Shown one piece after another: positions 1 to 9,960 of a stretch of DNA of 64,000 nucleotides. The position numbers and the translations under genes are program-made. The stretch spans positions 6,561,733 to 6,625,732 of the forward strand of contig NC_089175.1 of assembly GCF_947507565.1 (NCBI RefSeq), in the 5' to 3' direction. The stretch's first letter is position 1. Every line of letters begins with the position of its first letter. Under the pieces are notes generated by a model. It saw only the letters and a list, made by a program, of their open reading frames with translations. It searched no databases and had not been told where the DNA came from. This DNA is from Oscarella lobularis (Eukaryota > Porifera > Homoscleromorpha > Homosclerophorida > Oscarellidae).

Positions 1-1343
1 CCTTTCCATGTTTTCCAATGAATGCGATTTTGCCCGCTGCCACTCAGATACAAACCATTCAGGAAGCAGTGATTACAGCCGTTAAACCACCAACCACCTT
101 TAAGAATACCAGCACAGGTATCGCTCCTCCACTTATCATTGTCTTTATCTTTTGTTGAAAACTTCATTCCATTCGCGTTTTCATATGGATCACCAGACGC
201 TGCAATTGCATCACCTGCTGTGCCACTGTACCCACTAACGTTTAGCGTGTACTTGGATCTGGAGTCTCCCACATTAAAGCTACTGTACTTGGCGTACGCA
301 CTGTTTCCTGAATAATCTTTCAAATCAATTCTTAATTCATTTGCCTCATTCAGCTGCAACAGCTGGTGAAGAGAAGCTAAGCCAAGCCAGTAGTTACCGC
401 TAAGATTGCCAAATCCTCTTTCGTAGTCATTCCATTCACGATTAAAATCAACTGATCCATCCTTTCGTCTTTGAAAGACTGTCCATCCTCCGCCGTCAGT
501 CTCCATGTCACAGTAGACAGGAATGAAGCCTATTCCTACGACAGCAATTGTGAAACTGTCACTTGAAAGATGAGGAGATCGTTTATGCAGACAAGAGCAA
601 TCGCAGCCTTGCGAACGAGCAATTACTAAACATATTCATCTTGTAGAACTTAGTAGTCAATGGCTCAAAACCTTACTTCCTAGATCTTCAAGTTGCTTTT
701 GCAATAATTCGATTGGCATGACGCCAGGACGACCTTGAATGCCTTGTTCACCTTTCTACCACAGAACGAATTCTCCAAATGATCTATTTTGGTGATGTAA
801 CAGCACCTGTCCTTTGTGACCATGCTGCCCAATTGCTCCTTTAACTCCTTTTGGTCCCGCGGGTCCCGTGATGCCAGAAAAACCTCGATTTCCCTTGTCT
901 CCTTTTGAGCCAGCCTTTCCAATCTTTCCCTTTTAAAATAACAATTTGGGTCATCTGATAATTTTTTCTCATTGTACTGCTACCTGTGCACCGGTGTTTC
1001 CTCTGTCTCCTTTATCACCTTTAAGTCCTCTTGGTCCCAATAGCCCTCTCTCTCCAATAGGACCCTACCATTATGTCGTACCTGCACCTTCATTACACTC
1101 ACTACATACCGCTGTTCCAACTGGACCAGGCGGTCCACGTGATCCGATAGTGCCAGGTAAACCTTGTGGTCCTACAGGGCCTGGCAATCCCTGAGGTCCA
1201 GCAATGTGTTTGTGATCACACGCTGTCGACAATGTCTGCGCCGGAATTAGATAAGTTTCTTAAGCCAAAATATTAATGCTTGCCTGAGAAGACGCGTTTG
1301 TCACAACGTAGCCAAGTAGGCAGAAGAGCAGCAACGTTCTCAT
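1..1343 (-). CDS. Collagen-fibrinogen (ficolin-like) lectin gene A, 3' end outside window
   Basis: Secreted lectin-like protein with a collagen stalk and a C-terminal fibrinogen-related domain (FReD). Six exons can be read on the minus strand: 1343-1284 signal peptide (MRTLLLFCLLGYVV start); 1235-1110, 1064-984 and 929-807, collagen Gly-X-Y triplets, all phase 0; 755-677, last triplets plus a short helical neck (PIELLQKQLEDLG); and 607 to beyond base 1, the FReD. The FReD opens with CDCSC and has the VYCDMETDGGGWTVFQRR core and the Ca-site-like STKDKDNDKW. The first intron has a GC donor (CAG/GCAAGC). The last codons, by comparison with gene B about 30 residues, lie left of the window. No lesion is seen. 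FReD-collagen proteins bind acetylated or microbial sugars in other animals; that role here is inferred. Confidence 0.85.
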
Positions 1344-1760
1344 TGTTTTCAAAAGAAGTGTTTGGTATTAAAGTATTCTTCTGCCTGTGCGCTTTTATAG
1401 ATGCATTTTAGGTACGGAAGACACGGAATGACGTCAGGTCCGTGTTATTTACATTTCAAGATTTCCATAAATGGACTTGTCCACGTGCGGGGGTGAGTTG
1501 CGCCCGCGCAAGACTCGTTTTCGACGTCACCAGTTTGCTCCTAGGAGAACGCCTGCGACCAGACGCTTTTTCTTCTCGTCAGCTGCAGAATTTCTGAACT
1601 TCTGCGTCTTTCCGACTGCATTCTACCAGCTTTTCGCCTCGAAACATCGTCGAATCGCGAAAATACGCTCTGATTCTTCCCGACTTCACCTATATGGCCT
1701 AGTTTCGAAACCAGGAGCACTTCGGTCACCGAAACGAGGTAGGAAAATCGAACGCAAATG
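1344..1760 (-). promoter_or_regulatory. Promoter region of lectin gene A
   Basis: Read on the minus strand, a TATAAAAG box lies at 1392-1399, about 50 bp before the ATG. A full CRE-type palindrome TGACGTCA is at 1429-1436 and an E-box CACGTG at 1482-1487. The same arrangement recurs upstream of gene B (5267-5362). E and I keep the TATA box and E-box but have TGATGTCA at the CRE position, and F is more diverged. Open frames here, starting MDLSTCGGEL on the plus strand, recur only because the promoter itself is duplicated. Confidence 0.7.
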
Positions 1761-2340
1761 ACTGTAACGGAGTTCGTTCCCTCAGGAAACCAAGACCTTC
1801 GCAAGAAATCAAATTCAGTATTCGAACGCTTGTGTGTCTTTTGATTTACTAACCTCGGTCTTTTTTAGCGAAGGCTAGTCGAAAGCTAGTCAGAGTGTGG
1901 CTTCTCTCCTTTTACACACCTAAAAGCGAGTTTCTATTTCTATTGTATTTATTTAACCCGGAAGTTATATGTGATTGACTTCTTAGGTGGGCTTTGTGCC
2001 GCACTTCATCGGCTCAACGAATATGAGCCAACATTAGACCTTTGCTTATCGAAGAACGTTCACAATTTCAGTACAGTCATTACCTTCATTGAGGCTCTAC
2101 AAACAATATCTTGTATCAACAACGGCTATCATCTCTAAGGTAAATACCTTGTGAATATATATGACTAGATAATGATGGCCTGCTGTAAGCCATCATATGA
2201 TCCCCGAACACCCTCAGTAGTTCGATCTACGGTAGCAAACATCGTACCGTCAGAGTCAGCGCGAAAGCTATCCTCACTGTACGATGTAAATTTACTCTAG
2301 AAACACCTGGTGAATATGCCTATACAGCACTATAGACAGA
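1761..2340. repeat. Intergenic flank duplicated near genes G and H
   Basis: No gene is seen. Bases about 1830-2165 match 46320-46610 and 59255-59600 almost throughout (tracts such as GTGTCTTTTGATTTACTAAC and the AATATATATGA end). The two other copies lie just 3' of lectin genes G and H, so this is a mobile piece of lectin-gene flank produced by segmental duplication. Confidence 0.6.
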
Positions 2341-2395
2341 GTTCAGGCGTTTCTTTCAGATATCAATACGTGCCAAGCTAGATTATCAGCTCGCA

Positions 2396-2450
2396 GTTGG
2401 GTTTGCGTGCTGCGAGCTTCGCTCGCAGCACATCGCACTGCCTAACCAAC
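2396..2450. repeat. Hairpin element, copy 1
   Basis: Inverted repeat around GTGCTGCGAGC / GCTCGCAGCAC with a 3-nt loop, preceded by TCAGCTCGCAGTTGGGTTTGC. The same left arm recurs 181 bp downstream in copy 2 (2577-2624), but here the outer right arm is interrupted before the final CCAAC. Confidence 0.65.
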
Positions 2451-2576
2451 GTGAGTTGGCATACTTTATTTTCCGCAAAAGCCTACAATTTGACTTCTTA
2501 TGAAGGGCGAGCTATACCACCCTATAACCTCTGCCTCTTTGGGTGATCGTGTCACGAGGCCCATTATCAGCTCGCA

Positions 2577-2624
2577 GTTGGGTTTGCGTGCTGCGAGCAA
2601 AGCTCGCAGCACGACAAACCCAAC
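2577..2624. repeat. Hairpin element, copy 2
   Basis: Near-perfect foldback: the left arm GTTGGGTTTG-CGTGCTGCGAGC pairs with the right arm across an AAA loop with one unpaired base. It shares the left flank TATCAGCTCGCAG with copy 1. Small foldbacks like this are usually non-autonomous transposon ends or miniature elements; the class cannot be assigned. Confidence 0.65.
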
Positions 2625-2777
2625 GTGCTCCTTTACTACTGTGTTCCCTTTATTAACGTCACTGATAAAGCTCATTGCTATGTGCCCGTTATGTATTTAT
2701 CCTTAATAAAGTAGCCTGTATAATATGCCTACTTCTTCCTGAAAAGTTTTAAACACAATCCGGGGTTCCTAACTACT

Positions 2778-2905
2778 GTGACGTCACCTTTTATGTACAT
2801 TTTGTTCAAAATACGGGAGGGTATGACATCACAATGACTGTGATGTCATAAAGGCACCTGTGTGTGGGATTCGCCTAAGTGCGATTGTGACGTCAGGGTA
2901 TACCG
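2778..2905. promoter_or_regulatory. Cluster of CRE-like sites with an exact inverted repeat
   Basis: Within 130 bp there are GTGACGTCACC, the pair TATGACATCACA (2822-2833) and TGTGATGTCATA (2839-2850), and GTGACGTCAGG. The central pair is a perfect 12-bp inverted repeat with a 5-nt loop. The motif fits bZIP (CREB/ATF) half-sites. It lies about 1.5 kb upstream of lectin A and 1 kb downstream of lectin B. Function is not known. Confidence 0.45.
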
Positions 2906-2946
2906 ACAGAACCACACTTTGGTTTTTGGGCGATCACGTTTGAGAG

Positions 2947-3001
2947 CCCCTCCCACCAGGGCGCGCGCGGGCCTCTCCCGCGCGCGCCCTGGTGGGAGGG
3001 G
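2947..3001. repeat. Perfect 25-bp-arm palindrome, GC-rich
   Basis: Left arm 2947-2971 (CCCCTCCCACCAGGGCGCGC then GCGGG) is exactly complementary to right arm 2977-3001 around the 5-nt loop CCTCT. No mismatch is seen. The GC-rich arms stand out from the AT-rich surroundings. No target duplication was recognised. Confidence 0.8.
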
Positions 3002-3179
3002 AATTATTTAATTCATTTATCAATATCTTTAGTTTTCTTCATGAGTTTGGAGAGAGCGTCTTCATTCAACAGAAGCCGCACGTCTCTTCTTATGTCAGTA
3101 ATGAAGGTATAAGTCACTTTACTTATTCAGTATTTATCATGTACACGTCATGTTCTTCTTCAGGTTGGCTGTCTGCAGA

Positions 3180-3811
3180 TGATTTGACGTCGGATTAGGA
3201 ATTCGAAGTAGAAGGACGCTAACGACTGAAATTGAGTTGTTTCGCTTAGAAACTGCGAGACCGAGTGGAAGAATCTAGCGATCATCACCTTGAAATATTC
3301 GGACGCTTTTCCAGGCTTCAGAAATCGTGCAAAAAATACTTTGTCTTTCTGAATTGGTAAAAAATGCAACTCGATCTCAAACAAGAACCCTGATTTATTT
3401 TATTATTTAATCAATTATTTAATTAATTCATGCTGTGTGTGTATGCTGTTTTCTAGATGGCGTATAAGAAACTTATTTGATATTGAGAGTTTTATGACGC
3501 TGTTTGCCAGTATACCACGTAATATTATATTGGTATTTGCACTGTTTGACTCACGTCTTTTTTTCTTAGAAAGTGTTTTATGCTCTACTAACACGCCAGT
3601 CAGGAACTCGCCAGAGTTGCACACAGTCATGAATTGCGGCGGAGTTACTTTATAACTAATATTTATTTATCCATTCATTCCGGAAGTTATGTCATCTTTT
3701 TTTCAGGTATTCTAACTGCAACTGATCTTATTTCAGTGTATCTTTATTGACATCTAAACTCACAGGAACAGGCAAGCACAGTCACAGAAACGTTAGTCTC
3801 TTTCATGCGAT
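3180..3811. repeat. 3' flank block shared by lectin genes B, E and I
   Basis: No gene is seen. The block (for example GAAATATTCGGACGCTTTTC, TATTTAATCAATTATTTAAT and ACACGCCAGTCAGGAACTCG) recurs at 25570-26194 and 61610-62240, each time ending at the stop codon of a lectin gene. It marks B, E and I as products of duplication that carried their 3' flank along. Confidence 0.7.
3743..3748 (-). terminator. Polyadenylation signal of lectin gene B
   Basis: AATAAA on the minus strand about 65 nt after the TGA of gene B. It is the only clear canonical signal in this 3' flank. Confidence 0.5.
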
Positions 3812-5224
3812 TCATTCTTTTTTTCTAAATTTCATTTCAGAAAATGCCAAGGATGACAATCCTCTCCATGTGTACCAACAAATGCGATTGTACCCGCTGC
3901 CCCTCAGATACAAACCATTCAGGAAGGTGCGATGACAGGCGTTAAACCACCAACCACCTTTCCAGTGAGCAGCACAGTGACCACTCCTCCACTTATCATT
4001 GTCTTGATCTTTTGTTGAAAACTTCATTCCATTCACGTTTCCATATGAATATCCAGCCGCTCCAATTGCATCACCTGCTGTGCCACTGTATCCACTAAAG
4101 GTTAGCGTGTACTTGGATCTGGAGTCTCCCACATTAAAGCCACTGTACTTGGCGTACGCACTGTTTCCCGAGTAATCCTTCAAATCAATTCTTAAGTCAT
4201 TAGCTTCACTCAGCTGCAGCAGCTGGTGAAGAGAAGTTAAGCCAAGCCAGTAGTCACCGCTAAGATTGCCAAATCCTCTTTCGTAGTCATTCCATTCACG
4301 ATTAAAATCAACTGATCCATCTTTACGTCTTTGAAAGACTGTCCATCCTCCGCCGTCAGTCTCCATGTCACAGTAGACGGGAATGAGGCCTATTCCCACG
4401 AAGGCAATTGTGAAACTGCCACTTGAAAGATGAGGAGATCGTTTATGCAGACAAGAGCAATCGCAGCCTTGCGAACTAACAATTACTAAAGCACATTCAT
4501 CTTGTTAAACTTATTAGTCAATGGCTCAAAACCGTACTTCCTAGATCTTCAAGTTGTTTTTACAGTAATTCAATTGGCATGACGCCAGGAAGACCTTGAA
4601 GGCCTTGTTCACCTTTCTACCACAAAACGAGTTCTCCAAATAATATATTTATTTTGGTGATGTAACAGCACCTGTCCTTTGTGACCATGCTGCCCAATTG
4701 CTCCTTTAACTCCTTTTGGTCCCGCGGGTCCCGTGATGCCAGAAAAACCTCGATTTCCCTTGTCTCCTTTTGAGCCAGCCTTTCCAATCTTTCCCTTTTA
4801 AAATAACAATTTGGGTCATCTGATAATTTTTTCTCATTGTACTGCTACCTGTGCACCGGTGTTTCCTCTGTCTCCTTTATCACCTTTAAGTCCTCTTGGT
4901 CCCAATAGCCCTCTCTCTCCAATAGGACCCTACCATTATGACCAGTTGTCGTACCTGCACCCTAATTACTTTCACTACATACCGCTCTTCCAACTGGACC
5001 AGGCGGTCCACGTGATCCGATAGTGCCAGGTAAACCTTGTGGTCCTACAGGGCCTGGCAATCCCTGAGGTCCAGCAATGTGTTTATGATCACACGCTGTA
5101 GACAATGTCTGTGCCGGAATTAGAGAGGTTTATTAGGCCAAAAAATGATATTTTTTATGTTTGCCTGAGAAGAAGCGTTTGTCACAACGTAGCCAAGTAG
5201 GCAGAAGAGCAGCAACGTTCTCAT
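3812..5224 (-). CDS. Collagen-fibrinogen (ficolin-like) lectin gene B
   Basis: Complete six-exon gene with the same plan as gene A. The signal peptide starts at 5224 (MRTLLLFCLLGYVV). Three phase-0 collagen exons follow, then a neck exon (PIELLQKQLEDLG-type), then the FReD exon ending in SEMKFRKKE and TGA at 3812-3814. The FReD has YCDMETDGGGWTVFQRR, the Ca-site-like STKDQDNDKW, and the paired cysteines in HCAAH...FNACHRTF. The intron before the FReD contains stops, unlike genes D, G and H. No lesion was found. The product is probably a secreted, trimeric, collagen-stalked lectin; its ligand is unknown. Confidence 0.88.
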
Positions 5225-5640
5225 TGTTTCATAATAGTGTTTTGAAAGTTTTCTTCTGCCTGTGTGCTTTTATAGATGCATTTTAGGTACGGAAGACACG
5301 GAATGACGTCAGGTCCGTGTTATTTACATTTCAAGATTTCCATAAATGGACTTGTCCACGTGCGGGGGTGAGTTGCGCCTGCGCAAGACTCGTGTACGAC
5401 GCCACCATTTTCTCCTAAGAAAACGCCTCGACCAGAAGCTTTTCGTATCGTTAGCCACAAAATTTCTGTACTGCTGCGTCTTTACGGCTGCATTCTACCC
5501 GCTCGTCGCCTCGAAACATCGTCGAATCGCAAAAACACGCTTTAGTTCTTCCCTACTTCACCTAGTTTCGAAACTAGGAGCACTTTGGTCACCTAATCAA
5601 CTCGATCGAGGTAGGAAAATTGATCGCAAAGCACGCAAGT
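5225..5640 (-). promoter_or_regulatory. Promoter region of lectin gene B
   Basis: TATAAAAG on the minus strand at 5267-5274, CRE TGACGTCA at 5304-5311, and E-box CACGTG at 5357-5362. Order and spacing match gene A. Confidence 0.7.
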
Positions 5641-6530
5641 GACTGTAACGGAGTCCGTTCACTCAGGAAACAAAGACAAAGATTTTCGCAAAAATCACCT
5701 TGAAATATTCGAACGTTTTTGAAGGCTTTGGAAGAATCCGTGCAGTTGTACGTCCTGGATCTAAATCGGTAAGAATTGCAAAGAACCTTATGAGTTGATT
5801 AATTATTTAATCCATTTATCACAATATCTTTAGTTGTCTTGATGAATTTGGAGACAGATCACTACAATTATCTAACGTTATTCTATTTCAATGAAGGCAA
5901 TCCTCTCTTAGCTGAATTTAGTTTTGGCCATATCTCGAAGCAGCTGAATCTTGCAATATCTCTTCTCTAAGGTAAATACCACGTGATTAGTTATCTCTGT
6001 ACTACTCTACGAGATCTGCTAACAGTCACTTCCCAATCTGGCTTATTACAACTCGTCAACCTATTTTTTTTAGTTGATAATGAACATGGGATTAGAAGTC
6101 TAGGTAAGAGATTTTCTAATTGTAATTTTACTTTATAATTAACGTCAAAATTTTAGTTGCAATCACGCTACCACAAACTCGTCGCCAAATGACTTCACTT
6201 CTCCGAGAGGCAGCGCGTGATTGCTCCGAACTGAAGTCCTGCCGTTTCCATGACGACGGGTAATAATTGCTGAAAGTTTTGTCATTGAGCTCCGTTACCA
6301 CGGCAGCAGATGTGCACGGCGTTGTCTTCAATCAAAGCCAAGTATTTTGGAACTGCACTTCACGGCGATATCAAAGTATGTGACAGGCGTGTCTCTTCCT
6401 CATTCTATAAACCTTTCTGCTCTTCTAACAGGTACTGATTTATTGGTGGACTCCACGGGCCAGCTGAAGAGATTGCAGTGTCATCAGGTCTTTATGTGGT
6501 AAGTGGATTTATTGCTTCGTATTCAGCTAA
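5641..6530. repeat. 5' flank of lectin B shared with flanks of E and F
   Basis: No intact gene is seen. Bases about 5865-6150 match 28495-28750 and 37730-38000 (TCTAACGTT, CAATATCTCTTCTCTAAGG, TACCACGTGATTAGTTATCT). From about 6150 to 6530 the match continues only with 38000-38440, which includes CCGTTACCACGGCAGC and GTGGACTCCACGGGCCAGCT. A diverged piece also lies at 22540-22680. Confidence 0.6.
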
Positions 6531-6534
6531 GGGT

Positions 6535-6838
6535 GTTTTTTTAGGATTGGGGTCCTAAGCATGACCCCGTCATCAAAAACTGCTCCACCGGGGTCCTGGG
6601 CAAGACCCCGTCATCAAAAACTGCCTGGCAGGGGTCCTGGGCATGACCCCGTCAAAACTGCCTGTGCATGGAAACGCGAGGGAGAACTCTGTGCTTTTTT
6701 ATCATTTTATTTAATAAATTGACTGTCCCTCCCCTTCTATTTTTGAGCAGTTTTTTGATGACGGGGTCTTGCTCAGGACCCCGGTTGTGAGCCTTTTTTT
6801 ATGACGGGGTCATGCCCAGGACCCCAACTCCTAAAAGA
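6535..6838. mobile_element. Foldback element with GGGGTCCT arms, copy 1
   Basis: The ends are inverted: left TTTTTAGGATTGGGGTCCT..GACCCCGTCAT against right ATGACGGGGTC..AGGACCCCAACTCCTAAAAG. The left arm holds three direct copies of GGGGTCCT-GCA/G-GACCCCGTC and the right arm two in reverse. The middle is AT-rich and has no coding frame. The sister copy at 38451-38753 sits at the same place in the duplicated block, so there was one insertion followed by segmental duplication. Confidence 0.65.
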
Positions 6839-6889
6839 CGAACGTCAATAACAAGGACAAGTGCTTTGTAATAATATACCTGGTCATAG

Positions 6890-7475
6890 AGTAGCAAAAT
6901 GGTGAATACGGTGCCATCGTGCGTCCAAGGCATCACGCAGACGCAAGGACCTCAAACTGTGAGGTTCACGCGTCACAAGATTATCATCATCACAAGTAGG
7001 TACGACTAACTAACTAACTTCGCCATCAAAGTGCAAAAAATAAAAATTGAAAAAATTCCACTACATGCAGTATAAACTTGATATCATGATCTTCCTTTGT
7101 GGGTTTCCACACTGCAAAAAAAGCAACTGACTTGTCCATTTATACTCTTCTTACCTCTACTAGACTACCCTCAAGCAGCAAAACATATGACAAAAATCTA
7201 AATTACCTTCAGAGTCAACTGACCTAATATCTAGCTCCTACAGAAAAGAAACCATAACACGAAAACAAATAGCTTATCTCAAAATCTCTTCACCTACGCT
7301 ATTCCATGCAACCAAGACTACCTCAAAATCCATTTAAAAATCAGGTAGCGCCTGCTAGCTAAAGCACTATGGGAAGGAGCTAAACGCCTACTAAAAATCC
7401 GCCCTACCCTACTAGCAGCCGCCAACTAAACTCTAAGGCAAAGGAGCGGACCTGTGCAGACTAACCGTACTGATA
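6890..7475. repeat. Repeated AT-rich segment with a THAP-like start
   Basis: Bases 6899-6995 can be read as MVNTVPSCVQ... followed by TQTQGPQTVRFTRH, which vaguely resembles the start of a THAP zinc-finger domain but lacks the second cysteine. It recurs at 16351 and 38821. The rest, to 7475, is AT-rich, non-coding, matched closely at 38900-39420 and loosely at 9950-10160. Confidence 0.4.
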
Positions 7476-8056
7476 CAGGGATAGACATAATACAATTTCA
7501 AAACATTACACAGTACTTTTTATGCGCGAGCGGCGTTCCATGCGCCTGAACCGCAAGCGCCGCTCGCGCGCAACGAGGGAGACACTTGCACCCCAAAAGT
7601 AGGCGTTCCCGCCGCTACTCTTTATGCGCGAGTGACGTTCCTTGCGCCCGAACCGCAAGCGCCGCTCGCGCGCAACGGGGGAGACACTTGCACCCCAAAG
7701 GTAGGCGTTCCCGCCGCTACTCTTTATGCGCGAGCGGCGTTCCATGCGCCTGAACCGCAAGCGCCGCTCGCGCGCAACGAGGGAGACACTTGCACCATTA
7801 CAAAGTACTTTTTATGTGCGAGTGGCGTTCCTTGCGCCTGAATCGCAAGCGCCGCTCGCGCGTAACGAATTGAAGACATTTGTCACGGTAAAGTTATTGA
7901 AATTACCTTGGATCATTTCTAAATTTGTTTCGGACAATGTATCCGACTGTAATTATTGCAAGCTACGGGCTTTCATAACGTTTTAGTAGTATGGGTCGGC
8001 GATAGGGGGGTGAGGGTCGGAGCCGACCCATGCCAACCCATGTGGGCAGAACCCTG
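7476..8056. mobile_element. 581-bp insertion with 6-bp target duplication
   Basis: The segment starts CAGGG (7476-7480), ends CCCTG (8052-8056), and is flanked by CTGATA on both sides (7470-7475 and 8057-8062). The sister duplicate reads straight through (ACCGTAGTGATAAAGCACGC around 39408-39427) with one mismatch in the target, so it is an empty site. CAGGG-type ends are common in hAT-like elements, but those make 8-bp duplications. The class is therefore open, and no transposase is encoded. Confidence 0.65.
7515..7866. repeat. GC-rich minisatellite of hairpin units
   Basis: Four tandem units start near 7525, 7627, 7729 and 7816 (period about 102 bp; the third unit is shortened to about 87 bp). 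Each carries the inverted pair GCGCGAGCGGCG / CGCCGCTCGCGC, with GAGT variants, and the spacer GGGAGACACTTGCACC. Long open frames on both strands (Arg-rich) result from the repeat and its composition and are not genes. It lies wholly inside the 581-bp insertion. Confidence 0.75.
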
Positions 8057-8500
8057 CTGATAAAGCACGCGATGGATAGTCTTTTTGCTGTCCCACTACA
8101 CTCTCTGTAACATGCCCTGTAACATACACACGTGGGCTTTCATGCGCTGCCATGACAACAGCCATCACTCCCGAACCCCAAGGACCCCCAGTTTTAAACC
8201 TGGTCACTCGTTGTCTTCATCAAGGAAGGCTCTCGTTGCATTGCTCTAAAAGGTGCAAGTCGCGTAGAAGTGTGGCTTACGTACAGTATTGTACCTATGT
8301 CTGATAGAAGCGTGACGTCACGCGCTATATTTACATTTCCTTTCTTGCGCCACGCGAAATCAGAGGCATCTAGAAAACAGACAAATAAATCAAATTTGAG
8401 GTAAAGTGGGTGGATGCCACGCGGGATTGCTCACCGGCGAGCGGATGCGCAACGAAAATGAGAAGAGGGGGCGGGGGCGTGTTCTCTCAACTCGACTTGA
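8057..8500. repeat. Segment duplicated at 39421-40030
   Basis: No gene is seen. It matches the sister block (ATAAAGCACGCGATGGATGG, TTTCATGCGCTGCCATGACA, GGTCACTCGTTGTCTTCATC). The sister has an extra 160 bp resembling 10310-10440. Confidence 0.5.
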
Positions 8501-9580
8501 GCCTTTGGGGAAGCAGTGTTCAGCGTTTCACTGTCCAGCGGCATGTGTAAACGAAAAATTTACGACGACGTTTTCGACCGAGAAAAATCGACACAAACTT
8601 CTCCGGATCACCTAATACGTGTTATTAGTAGAATTAATAGCAGTCATTTATTGGCTTACCTGACGTCATCAAGAGCTAGTGTGACCATTGCACTTCGACG
8701 TAAGACTACGGGCTGCGGTAGTACTAAAGTCTAAACTGTATTGAATAAAAAAGAAGTGAATAAATACTTACTTACCTATGACGTCAAAAGCGTTGGAGAA
8801 GACAAAGAACGACGAGTTATCCACGCTATAGTTCAGCTGAAGTTGACCACTTTCGCAAACCTAAAATAACATCAATCATTCAATTTAATTAATTATTGAC
8901 GCGAAGCTCTAATATCGAATTTGGGCTCGGGTGAAGCTTTGGGAATCTTACTTCATGGACCAGACGAGATAATGAAGATCTCCTACGATGTTTTCTGTTG
9001 AGAGGCCCCTTTCGAGGGTACGCTATCGCGAATCGCGTTTGGGCCACGCTAAGCTAAATTCAAGGCAGCCAGAAGCTACCGACGACTATTTCCACCTAAG
9101 AAAACCGATGTGTCACCAAGGAAGAGACGAATTGGCGTCCCAACCGTTTTACGCTGCATGTCCACGTCATCGCATGCTTTCACTAACAATACGCAAGTGG
9201 AGCACCGTGCGAACGCGTGGGGCTCGCGCGTTTCTCACGCTGGGGAGTTGAGCGTCAATGAGCGATACAAAAACGCGCGCGTTCCCGCATCACCCGTGAG
9301 CCGCGCACGCGAGAGAGCGACGCGAAAGACTAGCGAGACGCGGTTGTGGACGAGTCCCTACGCTATCTCCATAACTCGGAGATCAAGAAAAAATTCCATG
9401 CAACTATCATGCAATACAAAAAAACGGCTCAGAAATTTCTACTTCTCTTCTTCGTGAAACGACGTCTTCTTTTCAGTCAATTCACCTGCAATATCATGTC
9501 AGTGGAAAAATAATGACTCAAAACGCTTACCTTTCCAAAATTGAAGTTTACCATTGAGCTTCATTTGAATCGTACACTAA
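8500..9580 (-). pseudogene. Decayed minus-strand multi-exon gene, copy 1
   Basis: On the minus strand several short frames are bounded by good splice signals. One is CTIQMKLNGKLQFWKG at 9575-9530 with donor GTAAGCG. A second is TPIRLFLGDTSVFLGGN near 9140-9080. A third is VCESGQLQLNYSV...FSNAFDVI at about 8862-8780 with donor GTAAGTAAG. Frames between them are broken, and a GC-rich stretch (9180-9360) interrupts. The same region recurs at 16540-17400 and 40100-41060 with different damage. The family is not recognised; the LFLGDTSVFLGG string only hints at a beta-sandwich. The coding interpretation is tentative. Confidence 0.3.
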
Positions 9581-9589
9581 AAAAGAAAG

Positions 9590-9960
9590 AGATATTAGTA
9601 AATAAATAAATTAAATAAAACGCTGCAAAAAAGATATCAACCTGCAAATAAAATAAAAACCTGTGAAAAACCCGTAAATAAAAACCTAAAATTTAAACCT
9701 GTGAAAAAATAAAAACCGGCGGAAAAAACCTGTGAAGAATTAAAACCTGTGAAAAACCCGTTTAAACCAGTGAAAAAAACCTAAACCTAAACCTAAACCT
9801 GTGAAAAATTAAAACCTGTGAAAAACCTAAATAAAAACCAAACCTGTGAAAAAAATATAAACCTGCACAAAAAAAAGAATCCTGCGGAAAAAAACCTACT
9901 ATCTACCCTGAAAAAGAAAAGCAAGAACGTGATAAAAAAACCTAGATTACCATACAAATC
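9590..9960. repeat. A-rich degenerate repeat around AACCTGTGAAAAA
   Basis: Loose tandem repetition of CCTGTGAAAAA and CCTAAA, including a short clean run CCTAAACCTAAACCTAAACC near 9779-9800. No coding content. Confidence 0.6.

Noticed and set aside
946-1194. Proline-rich plus-strand frame (PLSPLSPLGPNSPLSP), also at 4811 and 27246
   Set aside because: It is the antisense of collagen Gly-X-Y exons; Gly/Pro-rich codons read backwards give Pro/Ser/Leu repeats.
1471-1761. Recurrent open frame starting MDLSTCGGEL (also near 5346, 27716 and in part 63770)
   Set aside because: It lies in the lectin promoter on the opposite strand. Its recurrence follows from promoter duplication, the frame changes between copies, and no domain is recognised.
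7506-7986. Arg-rich frames on both strands with internal repeats
   Set aside because: Produced by the GC-rich minisatellite; the period of about 102 bp is a multiple of three, which keeps frames open by chance.
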